Shown in pieces: positions 1 to 7,885 of a DNA stretch of 64,000 nt; the first letter of the stretch is position 1; each line of letters opens with the position of its first letter. Source of the DNA: JAGXLC01 sp964585385 (lineage in GTDB: Bacteria; Bacteroidota; Bacteroidia; Bacteroidales; UBA12077); the NCBI GenBank assembly GCA_964585385.1, contig CAZPDP010000001.1, forward strand, positions 193,293-257,292, written 5' to 3'. Both the position numbers and the translations under genes were made by a program. Under the pieces are notes generated by a model. It saw nothing but the letters and a program-made list of their open reading frames with translations. It made no database searches and was not told the DNA's origin.

Positions 1-1110
1 GAGGGGTATCTTCCTGTATTGGCTCAATTCTATAAAATGAGCACCTTTACGGGCCGTTTCTCCGTAAATTACTCCATTATTGGCCAATATTGCTACCGGG
101 TAACCCATTATACGAGCAAATCCTGTAACCAATGTTTTGGCATAATCTTTTTTAAATTCCTGGAACTCGCTTCCATCAACAATTCTCATGATGATCTCTT
201 TGACATCTACCGGTTTTTTAAGATCTACAGGCGCCAAACCATAAAGTTCCTCCGGATTATATTTAGGTTCGCGGGGTTCGGCAATATCCAGGGATTGCTT
301 TTCAGTTTTAGGGAGATGAGCAAAAATGTTTCTGCAAATATCCAGGGCCTCTAAATCATTTTCAGCCAGATGATCAGCTACGCCAGATATTTTAGTATGT
401 ACATCAGCACCACCCAGTTCTTCATCTGTAACCTCTTCCCCTGTTGCGGCTTTAACCAAAGGAGGGCCGCCTATAAATATAGTCCCCTGATTTTTAACGA
501 TAATAGTTTCGTCACTCATTGCCGGAACATAAGCTCCGCCGGCTGTACATGAACCCATTACAATCGAGATCTGTGGAATACTCTCAGCAGACATCATGGC
601 CTGATTACGGAATAAACGGCCAAAATCTTCTTTGTCGGGAAAAACTCTTGCTTGTTCAGGAAGAAATACTCCACCACTGTCAACCATATAAACAACAGGG
701 AGCTTGTTTTCCATGGCAATTTCCTGTGCCCTGACATGTTTGCGTATGGTTTCACGGATATAAGTTCCTCCCTTCACTGTAGCATCATTGGCAATGACCA
801 CAGCTTCTCTTCCTTTAATAATACCAATTCCGGTCACTATACCAGCAGATGGGAAAGCATCTTCATGTTGCCCTTTTGAAGCAAGCGGCGATAGTTCCAG
901 AAAAGGGGTTCCAGGATCTGTTAGCTTATCAATTCTTTCACGGGCAAGTAGTTTTCCTCTTTTACGGTGCTTTTCAACTGCACGCGAATCTCCACCCTGC
1001 TGTACCTTTTGCATTTCATTTCTGTACTCACTAAGTAATTTTAGGAATTTCTTTTTGTTTTCCCGGTAGTTCTCAGAATGGATGTCGATATTTGTTATTA
1101 ACTGGCTCAA
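1..1110 (-). CDS. Acyl-CoA carboxylase carboxyltransferase (beta) subunit, 3' end outside window
   Basis: Biotin-dependent carboxyltransferase half of an acyl-CoA carboxylase. It transfers CO2 from carboxybiotin to an acyl-CoA in the cytoplasm. The visible 370 codons match the methylcrotonyl-CoA carboxylase beta type closely: GKLLARERID near the N-terminus, then IANDATVKGG, VDSGGVFLPEQ, MGSCTAGGAYVPAM and the GPPLVKAATGEEV block, ending in HFIELSQYRKIPL at the window edge. The start is a TTG at 1110, because the family N-terminus extends upstream of the first in-frame ATG (about 1017) and an AAGGA sequence lies about 8 bases before the TTG. The substrate (methylcrotonyl, propionyl or geranyl-CoA) is not fixed by sequence alone, though the residues look most like MccB. 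The gene continues beyond position 1. Confidence 0.9.
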   Translation of the reverse strand, partial: MSQLITNIDIHSENYRENKKKFLKLLSEYRNEMQKVQQGGDSRAVEKHRKRGKLLARERIDKLTDPGTPFLELSPLASKGQHEDAFPSAGIVTGIGIIKGREAVVIANDATVKGGTYIRETIRKHVRAQEIAMENKLPVVYMVDSGGVFLPEQARVFPDKEDFGRLFRNQAMMSAESIPQISIVMGSCTAGGAYVPAMSDETIIVKNQGTIFIGGPPLVKAATGEEVTDEELGGADVHTKISGVADHLAENDLEALDICRNIFAHLPKTEKQSLDIAEPREPKYNPEELYGLAPVDLKKPVDVKEIIMRIVDGSEFQEFKKDYAKTLVTGFARIMGYPVAILANNGVIYGETARKGAHFIELSQYRKIPL

Positions 1111-1461
1111 TGGATTATTCCTTTTATATTTTTTGATTAATAACAGTTGAAAACTAATTTTGTTTAATATTTATTAATAAAAGTTAAACAAAATTCAGGT
1201 GTTGATTTTTAAAAATAGTATAACCAAATTATATCCTGCGTGTTTAACGTTCCATCAGAATATTTTGACAAATTAACATTATTTTTCTTTTTGCCCTAAC
1301 TAAAATGTTACAAAAATGTTTAATCATTAAAGTTTTAAAAAATTAAAGCCTCAAATATTAAAATTATGACAATTTAAAAACCAATGAATTGCATAATTTT
1401 GGATTTTTAAACCTGACCCGGGTAATATTTGTTTAGAATTCTTTAGTAAATAAATATTTAT
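1111..1461. other. AT-rich divergent intergenic region
   Basis: A 351-base gap between divergently transcribed genes (carboxylase leftward, PHP gene rightward). No ORF of note was seen. It is very AT-rich. A TAATTTTG box at 1394-1401 fits the Bacteroidota -7 consensus TAnnTTTG and could drive the PHP gene, but no clear TTG box sits 19-21 bases upstream of it. Confidence 0.4.
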
Positions 1462-2043
1462 ATGAAAAACCAAACTGTAACACAGGATTTGCATATCCAT
1501 ACAACCTTTTCAAGTTTAGACAGCGCAGTAGTGAAAGAACAAACACCTGAGTTAATTGCTTCCGTCAGACATGCGGATATTTTAGGTGTTAGCGACCATT
1601 TTGAACACTTTGATGATCAATTTGATTTGTATAAGGAAACATTGAAGAAACTGGATCTTCATGTGGGAACAGAAATAGATGGCTCAGATTATGTTGCTGA
1701 GGCTATTGGTATGGGTTTTGAATACTTTATTTACCATTGCCGTGATAATACACGAGAATACAAGGCTATTGAAACATTGCTTGAGACAAGAAAACCAGTC
1801 ATAATACCTCATCCTATGATGATGGGGACAGACTTGGACAAAATTCCTCCTGAATGCTACATAGAGCTAAATAATCGATATATCTGGCAATTTGAATGGA
1901 AGAAATTTCTTACCCCATATATTGACAAATTTCGTTTTGTTATTGGTTCAGATGCCCATCAGCCAGGCTGGCTCAATCAAAATGTGGCAAGATATGTGGC
2001 AAGAGAGCTGAACATTAAAGAAACTTTGGTATTTGAAGATTAA
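1462..2043 (+). CDS. PHP-domain phosphoesterase (short histidinol-phosphatase-like)
   Basis: A 193-residue PHP (polymerase and histidinol phosphatase) superfamily protein, probably a metal-dependent phosphoesterase. The metal-binding motifs appear in order: DLHIHTT (H11, H13), VSDHFEH (about 44-50), a Glu in VGTEIDG, IPHPM (about 116) and GSDAHQ (about 170). It is shorter than HisK histidinol phosphatases (about 270 residues) and stands alone rather than in a his operon, so a role in histidine synthesis is unlikely. The substrate is unknown. The downstream hairpin at 2109-2123 probably ends the transcript. Confidence 0.8.
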   Translation: MKNQTVTQDLHIHTTFSSLDSAVVKEQTPELIASVRHADILGVSDHFEHFDDQFDLYKETLKKLDLHVGTEIDGSDYVAEAIGMGFEYFIYHCRDNTREYKAIETLLETRKPVIIPHPMMMGTDLDKIPPECYIELNNRYIWQFEWKKFLTPYIDKFRFVIGSDAHQPGWLNQNVARYVARELNIKETLVFED

Positions 2044-2100
2044 TCTAAAAAATACTCCGGTTTGAATATTCCATTGCTTTTCTTTTTATTTAAAGTTTAA

Positions 2101-2130
2101 CCCAAATTGAGCGATTTTCGCTCACATTCT
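2101..2130 (+). terminator. Hairpin terminator within a two-copy repeat
   Basis: GAGCGA-TTT-TCGCTC forms a perfect 6-bp stem at 2109-2123, followed by a T-rich stretch (2127-2140). The hairpin and its left flank (CCCAAAT...CAC, about 26 bases) recur with one mismatch at 6034-6059, so this is a mobile or family-type terminator repeat rather than a random palindrome. Confidence 0.6.
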
Positions 2131-2320
2131 TTTTATCTTTGAATGTATTTTCCCTGATTTGAAATGGGTTAGGAAAGCATTCGGAATAACTGGTAATTTT
2201 GTAATTAAATTTGAACTGAATGATTTTAATTTTTAACTTGCTTTTGGGGTTTTGACTTTAAAAATATAGATTTTAGATAGTCTTAAAGGTCTTCATCTCT
2301 GAATAGATACCTTATCATTT

Positions 2321-3226
2321 ATGAATGTGAAGGATTTAAATACCCAATGGGAATTGTTATGTTATCAGAGTATGGATCATCTGAAATCCCACTCCCTTTT
2401 GCTTATCCATGCTGTACAATTCATTGCAATTGCAGGAAGATACCTTATTCCACTAAGACGAGATGATTCTCACATGTTATTAAGATGGCACATGAGCAGT
2501 AATATGTTTGCTGGTAACTGGATTGATGCAAAGAAATGGCCAGTGAAAATTGGGTTAAAATTACCCGAATTGGTTTTAACATTTCTTCATCCACCCAGCT
2601 CAGAAATTACCAGCATTACTATGCAGGGTAAAACAAAAGAAGAGATATTTGAATGGATGGATGAAAGGTTACATGAGCTGGAAGTAGAATTGGGACCAAT
2701 GAAAATGGAACTTTACTATAATTTGCCTGATCATGAGACGGAGCATGGTATTCCTTTTGAAATAAAAAATAAAGAAGAGTTGATTGAAATTGCTAAATTG
2801 AGAACAGACACAGAGTTAATTCTCAGGTATTTTTCCAGCCACTTTAATTCCTGCAAGGCCCATTTAATAAATCCATACAACCTGGAGACAAGTTATAAAA
2901 TTCCCGTAGAACGGGATGATAAAGGAGAGTTGAAAAAATATGTTGTTATGGGTCTGGCTGCGCCCGATTCATTCCTGGATCATTATTACTTTTATGTAAA
3001 ACATTATGATAGAGATGAAATGGTTGATTTCGAGAAGCTCCAGTCATTGAATGGCGGGGGTTACTGGACTATAAAAGATTCAATACTGGCTGTGCTGCCC
3101 CTTTTTAAATTGATCGAAGAGAATACGAAAGAAGGACAGATTAACCAGCTTGTATCGTTTTATAAATCCGCCCTTAATGCAACATTTGAAATCCTTGTGA
3201 ACGCCCATCTTAAGCTTCCCGATTAG
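2321..3226 (+). CDS. Conserved hypothetical protein, 301 aa (possible distant DUF5996 relative)
   Basis: Soluble cytoplasmic-looking protein with no signal peptide or membrane segment. I do not recognise it firmly. The order of features recalls DUF5996 proteins: an aromatic/helical start, RWHMSS, then MELYYNLPD...GIPFE around residue 130, then a helical LILRYFSSHF segment, a Gly-rich GGGYWT near residue 245 and a final FYKSALNATFEI helix. No catalytic signature can be named. It lies alone between the PHP gene and the peroxiredoxin gene on the same strand, 55 bases upstream of the latter. The start is the first ATG; a long AT-rich leader precedes it. Confidence 0.65.
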   Translation: MNVKDLNTQWELLCYQSMDHLKSHSLLLIHAVQFIAIAGRYLIPLRRDDSHMLLRWHMSSNMFAGNWIDAKKWPVKIGLKLPELVLTFLHPPSSEITSITMQGKTKEEIFEWMDERLHELEVELGPMKMELYYNLPDHETEHGIPFEIKNKEELIEIAKLRTDTELILRYFSSHFNSCKAHLINPYNLETSYKIPVERDDKGELKKYVVMGLAAPDSFLDHYYFYVKHYDRDEMVDFEKLQSLNGGGYWTIKDSILAVLPLFKLIEENTKEGQINQLVSFYKSALNATFEILVNAHLKLPD

Positions 3227-3281
3227 ATTCTGAACAATAACAATTTAAGGCTGTTTCATAATAAATTAAAAATTAATAGCT

Positions 3282-3914
3282 ATGAAAAGCCTGATTCTAA
3301 GTCTTACAATTATACTTACATCCTTGCAGGTATTCGCACAAGAATCATCGTTTAACCAATTGGGTATCAAAACAGGTAAGCAGGAAGTGCCGGAAGGATT
3401 AGAAGAGGGGGTACAGGCCCCTGATTTTACAGCAAAATCTCAATCCGGCGAGACAATAGATTTAAGTGAAATAGTTAAAAATCAACCGGTAGTACTGTTC
3501 TTTTACCGGGGTTACTGGTGTCCGGTCTGTAGCAAATACCTGAAAAGATATGCCGATTCTCTGTCGTTATTAAAACAACAAGGTGTTAAAATTCTGGCCA
3601 TTACCCCTGAAACTGCCGGCAATGTAGAAAAAACCCGTAAAAATACAGGAGTTGATATTACTATCATTTCCGATAAAACTGAAGAAATCATGAATGCCTA
3701 CAAGGTTACTTTTCATGTGACTGAAAAATACCAGGACAAAATACGCAATGCCTTTAATGCGGATATTGCCGGCACAAATGATCAGGAAAAAGCCAGATTA
3801 CCTGTTCCTGCAACTTATATCATAGATCAAAATCAGAAAATTGCCGCAAGGCAATTTGATCCCGATTATACCAACAGGGCTTCAGTTAAGTGGATGCTGG
3901 AAAATTTGCCTTAG
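3282..3914 (+). CDS. Exported AhpC/TSA-family peroxiredoxin-like protein
   Basis: A 210-residue thioredoxin-fold protein predicted to be exported: MKSLILSLTIILTSLQVFA is a signal peptide with cleavage near residue 19-20. The fold core includes APDFTAKSQSGETIDLSE, then VVLFFYRGYWCPVCSKYL with a CxxC pair at C80 and C83, then the LAITPETAGNVEKTRK and ISDKTEEIMNAY segments of peroxiredoxins. It probably reduces peroxides or acts as a thiol-disulfide reductase in the periplasm. The YRGxWCPVC motif is that of the peroxiredoxin-like subfamily rather than classical 2-Cys AhpC. The C-terminal DQNQKIAARQFDPDYTNRAS is the usual strand-helix end. Confidence 0.85.
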   Translation: MKSLILSLTIILTSLQVFAQESSFNQLGIKTGKQEVPEGLEEGVQAPDFTAKSQSGETIDLSEIVKNQPVVLFFYRGYWCPVCSKYLKRYADSLSLLKQQGVKILAITPETAGNVEKTRKNTGVDITIISDKTEEIMNAYKVTFHVTEKYQDKIRNAFNADIAGTNDQEKARLPVPATYIIDQNQKIAARQFDPDYTNRASVKWMLENLP

Positions 3915-3951
3915 CTTTAGCGTATTGATATAGTCTTATTTTTTTCTTTAT

Positions 3952-4016
3952 TTTAGCCCGAATAATTAACTTCGTTGAGGGCTTCGCCGTTCAAGAATTA
4001 TTCCTGTCTCCGACAG
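3952..4016 (+). repeat. Dispersed repeat copy A (CTGTC-TCC-GACAG hairpin core)
   Basis: TTTAGCCC at 3952-3959 and a 21-base block at 3996-4016 carrying the small palindrome CTGTC-TCC-GACAG are found again, in inverted orientation, at 38002-38042. The 21-base block is identical in both copies. The distance between the two blocks differs (36 versus 12 bases). Both copies lie just downstream of gene ends. Confidence 0.6.
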
Positions 4017-4163
4017 TCTGAAAATACCTAAAAACGAAGCCATCATGGTAAAAAAACCGTGTAGATTTTCCTGAATAGCGGAATTACAGGAGGCTCTATT
4101 AAGATTTAAAGGATAGATAACTGCAGGTGATGTTTTCAAAAACGCTTAAACGAATGGATTCTT

Positions 4164-5192
4164 ATGAAGGCAATGGTTCTTGAGAATGTTGTTGATCTAA
4201 GTAAAAGTGATAAACCTCTTATACAGGTTGAATGGCCGAAACCGAAACCTGGAAATGGCGAGGTTCTGATTAAAGTATCCCGTTGCGGTGTTTGTCATAC
4301 TGAACTTGATGAAATTGAAGGGCGAACTCCCCCTCCGGAATTTCCGATAATTTTAGGGCACCAGGTAGTTGGATACGTGGAGCAAATGGGACCGAATACA
4401 AGCGCATTTATAGAAGGTGACAGAGTAGGAGTGGCATGGATTTTTTCAGCCTGTGGAGAGTGTAAACAATGTCTCAATGGCAATGAAAACCTTTGCCCTG
4501 AATTTAAAGCTACAGGGAGAGATGCTCATGGAGGATATGCAGAGTATATGGTTATCCCGGAAGAATTTGCATATAAAATTCCTGAAGTTTTTAATGATTC
4601 AGAAGCGGCTCCTTTGCTTTGTGCTGGAGCAATAGGGTATAGGTCTCTCAGGCTTACGAATTTGCAAAACGGGCACCGGCTTGGTTTGACGGGTTTTGGA
4701 GCTTCAGGCCATCTTGTATTAAAAATGACTCGTTTTCAATATCCTGATTCCGAAATATATGTTTTTGCCCGTTCTCCCAGTGAACGTGAATTTGCTTTGG
4801 AACTAGGAGCTGTATGGGCAGGAGATACTGAAGAAATGGCTCCAAATAAGCTGGATGCTATTATTGATACCACACCTGTCTGGAAACCCTTAGTGGAAGG
4901 CTTGAAAAACCTTGATGCAGCAGGAAGACTAGTGATTAACGCCATAAGAAAAGAGGATTATGATATCGATTATTTGAAGAAAATCGATTACCCTGAACAT
5001 TTGTGGCTCGAAAAAGAGATAAAAAGCGTCGCAAACGTGGAAAGAAGAGATGTATCCGAATTTCTGGAACTCGCAGCAAAAATTCCCATTAAACCGGATT
5101 ATACAGAATATCCACTGAAACAGGCTAATGAAGCATTAATGGAAATTAAGCAAAGTAAAATACGGGGAGCTAAAGTTCTTAAAATGATTTGA
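4164..5192 (+). CDS. Zinc-dependent alcohol dehydrogenase family protein
   Basis: Medium-chain dehydrogenase/reductase of 342 residues, NAD(P)-dependent oxidation of an alcohol or the reverse, cytoplasmic. The N-terminal GroES-like domain carries catalytic-zinc residues C41 and H66 (CGVCHTELDE, ILGHQVVG) and a structural-zinc set C97, C100, C103 and C111 (ACGECKQCLNGNENLC). The nucleotide fold follows (LGLTGFGASGHLVLKM, about residues 170-190). The GHE of most family members is GHQ here, as in the subfamily where a Gln follows the zinc His. The 249-base upstream gap holds a dispersed repeat. The substrate is unknown. Confidence 0.88.
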   Translation: MKAMVLENVVDLSKSDKPLIQVEWPKPKPGNGEVLIKVSRCGVCHTELDEIEGRTPPPEFPIILGHQVVGYVEQMGPNTSAFIEGDRVGVAWIFSACGECKQCLNGNENLCPEFKATGRDAHGGYAEYMVIPEEFAYKIPEVFNDSEAAPLLCAGAIGYRSLRLTNLQNGHRLGLTGFGASGHLVLKMTRFQYPDSEIYVFARSPSEREFALELGAVWAGDTEEMAPNKLDAIIDTTPVWKPLVEGLKNLDAAGRLVINAIRKEDYDIDYLKKIDYPEHLWLEKEIKSVANVERRDVSEFLELAAKIPIKPDYTEYPLKQANEALMEIKQSKIRGAKVLKMI

Positions 5193-5261
5193 ATAATTTT
5201 TATATTTCGCTATTCGTTAAATTTGCATGAATGTTATACCGTAATAACCGAATAATATTTT

Positions 5262-6032
5262 ATGAATCATTTGCTGACATATTACCAGACACAAAAGAAC
5301 ACACTCATTCAAAAAATGGATTCCCTGAAAGACAAGATGGATGTTGAGGAACTACACGATCTCCGGGTTACCCACAAAAGACTCAGGGCATTATTCCGAA
5401 TGCTGAAGCAGATCGGTTCGGAATTGTTGCCCGAGGATGCCGATTATAACTACATAAAAAAATTTTATAAAACTGCCGGAATACTTAGGGATTTACATGT
5501 ACAGGATAAAGAGATGAGTAAGCATGAAAAGAACCTTGGCATTGATTTACAATTTTTACACGATTATATTGCTGAGAAAGAAGAAAAAGCTGAAAAAGAC
5601 TTTTATGCAGCTTTGAATAATTTTGACAGAGCAGTATATGAGCGTTACGAAAAAAAGCTAAATGAAGAAATAACAGAGGATGAATTGTTTAGTTGGTATA
5701 AAAGCATCGTAGATTTTACTCATTACCAGATAAAGGACACTGAAAAAAAGATTGAGAAGGCTAATACAGCAGAAAAGCTTCATAAAGTCAGGAGTAAACT
5801 TAAAGATGCCTTTTACTACCTGGAAATAATCAATTCTGAAAACAGCCTGGAAAATATTTCAGATGAAGAGGTGAAGCAAGCTCAATCTTTTCTGGGTGAT
5901 TGGCATGATAACGTGGTTTCGTATGAATTTATTCAGGAGTTTGAAAAGGATAACCCTCATTTGGCAGAGAAAAACACCGGGACTCTGGAAATTTTAGGGG
6001 ATTATCTTGTTCAGAAAATCCATTTTAATTAA
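5262..6032 (+). CDS. CHAD domain protein
   Basis: A 256-residue protein made almost entirely of a CHAD domain, a helical bundle rich in conserved His and basic residues that binds polyphosphate. The signatures are MDVEELHDLRVTHKRLRALFRML (residues about 26-48), where His and Arg line the binding surface, and AEKLHKVRSKLKDAFYYLEI (about 167-186), the second internal repeat. No CYTH triphosphatase domain is fused to it and none is adjacent. It is probably cytoplasmic and polyphosphate-granule associated (family knowledge). Confidence 0.85.
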   Translation: MNHLLTYYQTQKNTLIQKMDSLKDKMDVEELHDLRVTHKRLRALFRMLKQIGSELLPEDADYNYIKKFYKTAGILRDLHVQDKEMSKHEKNLGIDLQFLHDYIAEKEEKAEKDFYAALNNFDRAVYERYEKKLNEEITEDELFSWYKSIVDFTHYQIKDTEKKIEKANTAEKLHKVRSKLKDAFYYLEIINSENSLENISDEEVKQAQSFLGDWHDNVVSYEFIQEFEKDNPHLAEKNTGTLEILGDYLVQKIHFN

Positions 6033-6033
6033 G

Positions 6034-6060
6034 ACCCAAATGGAGCGATTTTCGCTCACG
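6034..6060. terminator. Bidirectional hairpin, second copy of the 26-base repeat
   Basis: GAGCGA-TTT-TCGCTC at 6043-6057 lies between the converging CHAD gene (stop 6032) and the Lys-rich coiled-coil gene (stop at 6063). It is the same element as at 2101-2126 with a single mismatch. Confidence 0.6.
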
Positions 6061-6062
6061 TT

Positions 6063-6407
6063 TTAGTTTTCAATCTGTGATTTCAGTTCTTCATACTTTT
6101 TCAGGGCTTTTTCATAAGCCTTTTTTTTCTTAACAACCTTTTTTTCAGTCTTTTCAAGTTCTTTTTTCAGGTTTTTCAATTCCTTCCTGGTTTTTTTAAC
6201 TGACTTCTTAAGGTTCTTTTTGTTTTTCTGAATGCCTTTAAAATCTTTTAATACCAGTTCCCCTTTGTCATAAAGATCGTCCCTTGTCACAGTGGGTTGG
6301 TGAGTTTGTTTCTTTTCTTTGTTTCTATTTTCTTGAGGTTCTTTGCTTGCTTGGGCACTTTGCGGTTTGCTCTCCTCTTTGTTCTTATTTCCAGTTTGAT
6401 TGGCCAT
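6063..6407 (-). CDS. Small Lys-rich coiled-coil protein, 114 aa
   Basis: No known family recognised. Residues 1-45 are polar and low in complexity (Asn, Lys, Gln, Glu), and residues 55-114 form an almost continuous Lys/Glu heptad-type helix (KKNLKKSVKKTRKELKNLKK and on), so the protein is very basic and probably a coiled coil. There is no signal peptide. It could bind nucleic acid or polyphosphate; its stop codon sits next to that of the convergent CHAD gene, which suits but does not prove a polyphosphate link. Composition alone supports expression as a real gene: a start ATG at 6407 and a hairpin directly after the stop. Confidence 0.6.
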   Translation of the reverse strand: MANQTGNKNKEESKPQSAQASKEPQENRNKEKKQTHQPTVTRDDLYDKGELVLKDFKGIQKNKKNLKKSVKKTRKELKNLKKELEKTEKKVVKKKKAYEKALKKYEELKSQIEN

Positions 6408-6478
6408 AATTATTATTTATATCTATTCAGCCAAAATTACGAAAAAATACAAATCATATTATTTGCAGCAATTTTATA

Positions 6479-7810
6479 TCAAACGTGTTTTCGGCTCCAT
6501 GGATAATATCTCAAATAAAGGAAAGAGGCCAATGCTATTAGTCCTCCATACAGGAATTCAACAGCCCATACTTTTGCAATTCCAACTTGCCATATTACAG
6601 CCAGATAATAAGTGAGTACAACATAAATAATAAAAATAATTGCTTCGATAAGAAGTGCGGCTTTTGTGCTACCGGTACCGGATACGCTGTGAAACAGAAC
6701 GAATCCGAGTCCAATAAAAAACGATGTGCCGCAAATGACATACAGTACCGGCAGGCTGCTATTAATCAGTTCCTGGTTATCTGTAAATATTGACAGCACT
6801 GGTCTGGGGAACAAGGCAATAATTCCAACCATTACGGCTACACTCAAAAAACAAAGTTTGAGCGCTTTTTTTATTACCTCAACAGCTTCCTGCTGAAGGT
6901 TTTTGCCTAAAACATAACTTACCAGGGAATTAGTCGAAAAAGAATAACCCATTATAGGAACCAGCATAATTACATAGATACTGCGAATAATGTTGGAGAT
7001 AGCCAGCGGTCTTTCTCCCATTTTTTCAACAAAAAGAAAGAAAAACATCCATCCGGCAAATGAAAGAAAATTCTGCATCATTACTGGTAATGAAATATTC
7101 AGCACATTACCGAAAAGCTTCCTGCTGAATTTCTGAAATGAGAAAAGTTTAAACTTTTTGTAGTCAATCTTTTTTAATGTGTAGGAAATGAAAGTCAGCA
7201 TAGCAACAAACTCAGCAATAACCGAGGCCATTGCGGCTCCTTTAATTCCCATTTCAGGAAATCCCATTTTACCGAATATCAGAACATAATCAAAAAATAC
7301 ATTGATTAATGCCATAGCTGCAGTAGTTATGGTGATTACTTTTGTTTGGCCAATACCTACATAGAGCCCGCGAAAAGTAAAATTGGTAAAGGCGAATAAC
7401 AATCCCCATATTCTGATGTAAACATAGTCCAGGCTGGCATTATAGATATTTTCTGAGGATATGATTAAATTAAATATATCAGGCAGAGTAAGTTCCAGTA
7501 TAACAATGACTATAATTGCAAAAGCAAGCAGAAAGTAAAATGCATGCTCTACGGTTTTGCCAATATCCTGGAGCCGGTTTTGTCCATAGCGTCTGGCTAC
7601 AAGAATCTGAGCACCAACCCCATATCCGATTCCCAGCATCATGAAAGTCATGTAAAAGACACTGCCAATACCGGCAGCACCAAGCTCAATTTCTCCAACC
7701 CGGCCTAGAAAGGCAGTGTCAGTAATACGTATAATATTCTGAATGACACTGCCCAGAATAATAGGGTAGGCAATATTCCATATTTTTCGGTATGAAACAG
7801 TTTCGGACAT
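6479..7810 (-). CDS. MATE family efflux transporter
   Basis: A 443-residue inner-membrane protein with about 12 hydrophobic segments in two related halves, typical of multidrug and toxin extrusion (NorM/DinF-like) Na+ or H+ antiporters. Recognisable family segments are the N-terminal YRKIWNIAYPIILGSVIQNI, DTAFLGRVGEIELGAAGIG and VGAQILVARRYGQN, with a second-half counterpart around PIMGYSFSTNSLVSYVLGKN. Normal length for the family. The substrate cannot be told. It lies 75 bases downstream of the start of the dipeptidyl peptidase region's stop and on the same strand, so cotranscription is possible in neither a tight nor a clear way. Confidence 0.9.
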   Translation of the reverse strand: MSETVSYRKIWNIAYPIILGSVIQNIIRITDTAFLGRVGEIELGAAGIGSVFYMTFMMLGIGYGVGAQILVARRYGQNRLQDIGKTVEHAFYFLLAFAIIVIVILELTLPDIFNLIISSENIYNASLDYVYIRIWGLLFAFTNFTFRGLYVGIGQTKVITITTAAMALINVFFDYVLIFGKMGFPEMGIKGAAMASVIAEFVAMLTFISYTLKKIDYKKFKLFSFQKFSRKLFGNVLNISLPVMMQNFLSFAGWMFFFLFVEKMGERPLAISNIIRSIYVIMLVPIMGYSFSTNSLVSYVLGKNLQQEAVEVIKKALKLCFLSVAVMVGIIALFPRPVLSIFTDNQELINSSLPVLYVICGTSFFIGLGFVLFHSVSGTGSTKAALLIEAIIFIIYVVLTYYLAVIWQVGIAKVWAVEFLYGGLIALASFLYLRYYPWSRKHV

Positions 7811-7885
7811 GGTAAAGTCTGCTTTATTCTGACAGGCACGGAATTATTTTTTATGTACTAGTGCAATTTCAGAACTCCTCAGGAT

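Noticed and set aside
519..1069. Plus-strand ORFs at the left edge
   Set aside because: They are antisense to the carboxylase beta subunit, whose reading is clear on the minus strand.
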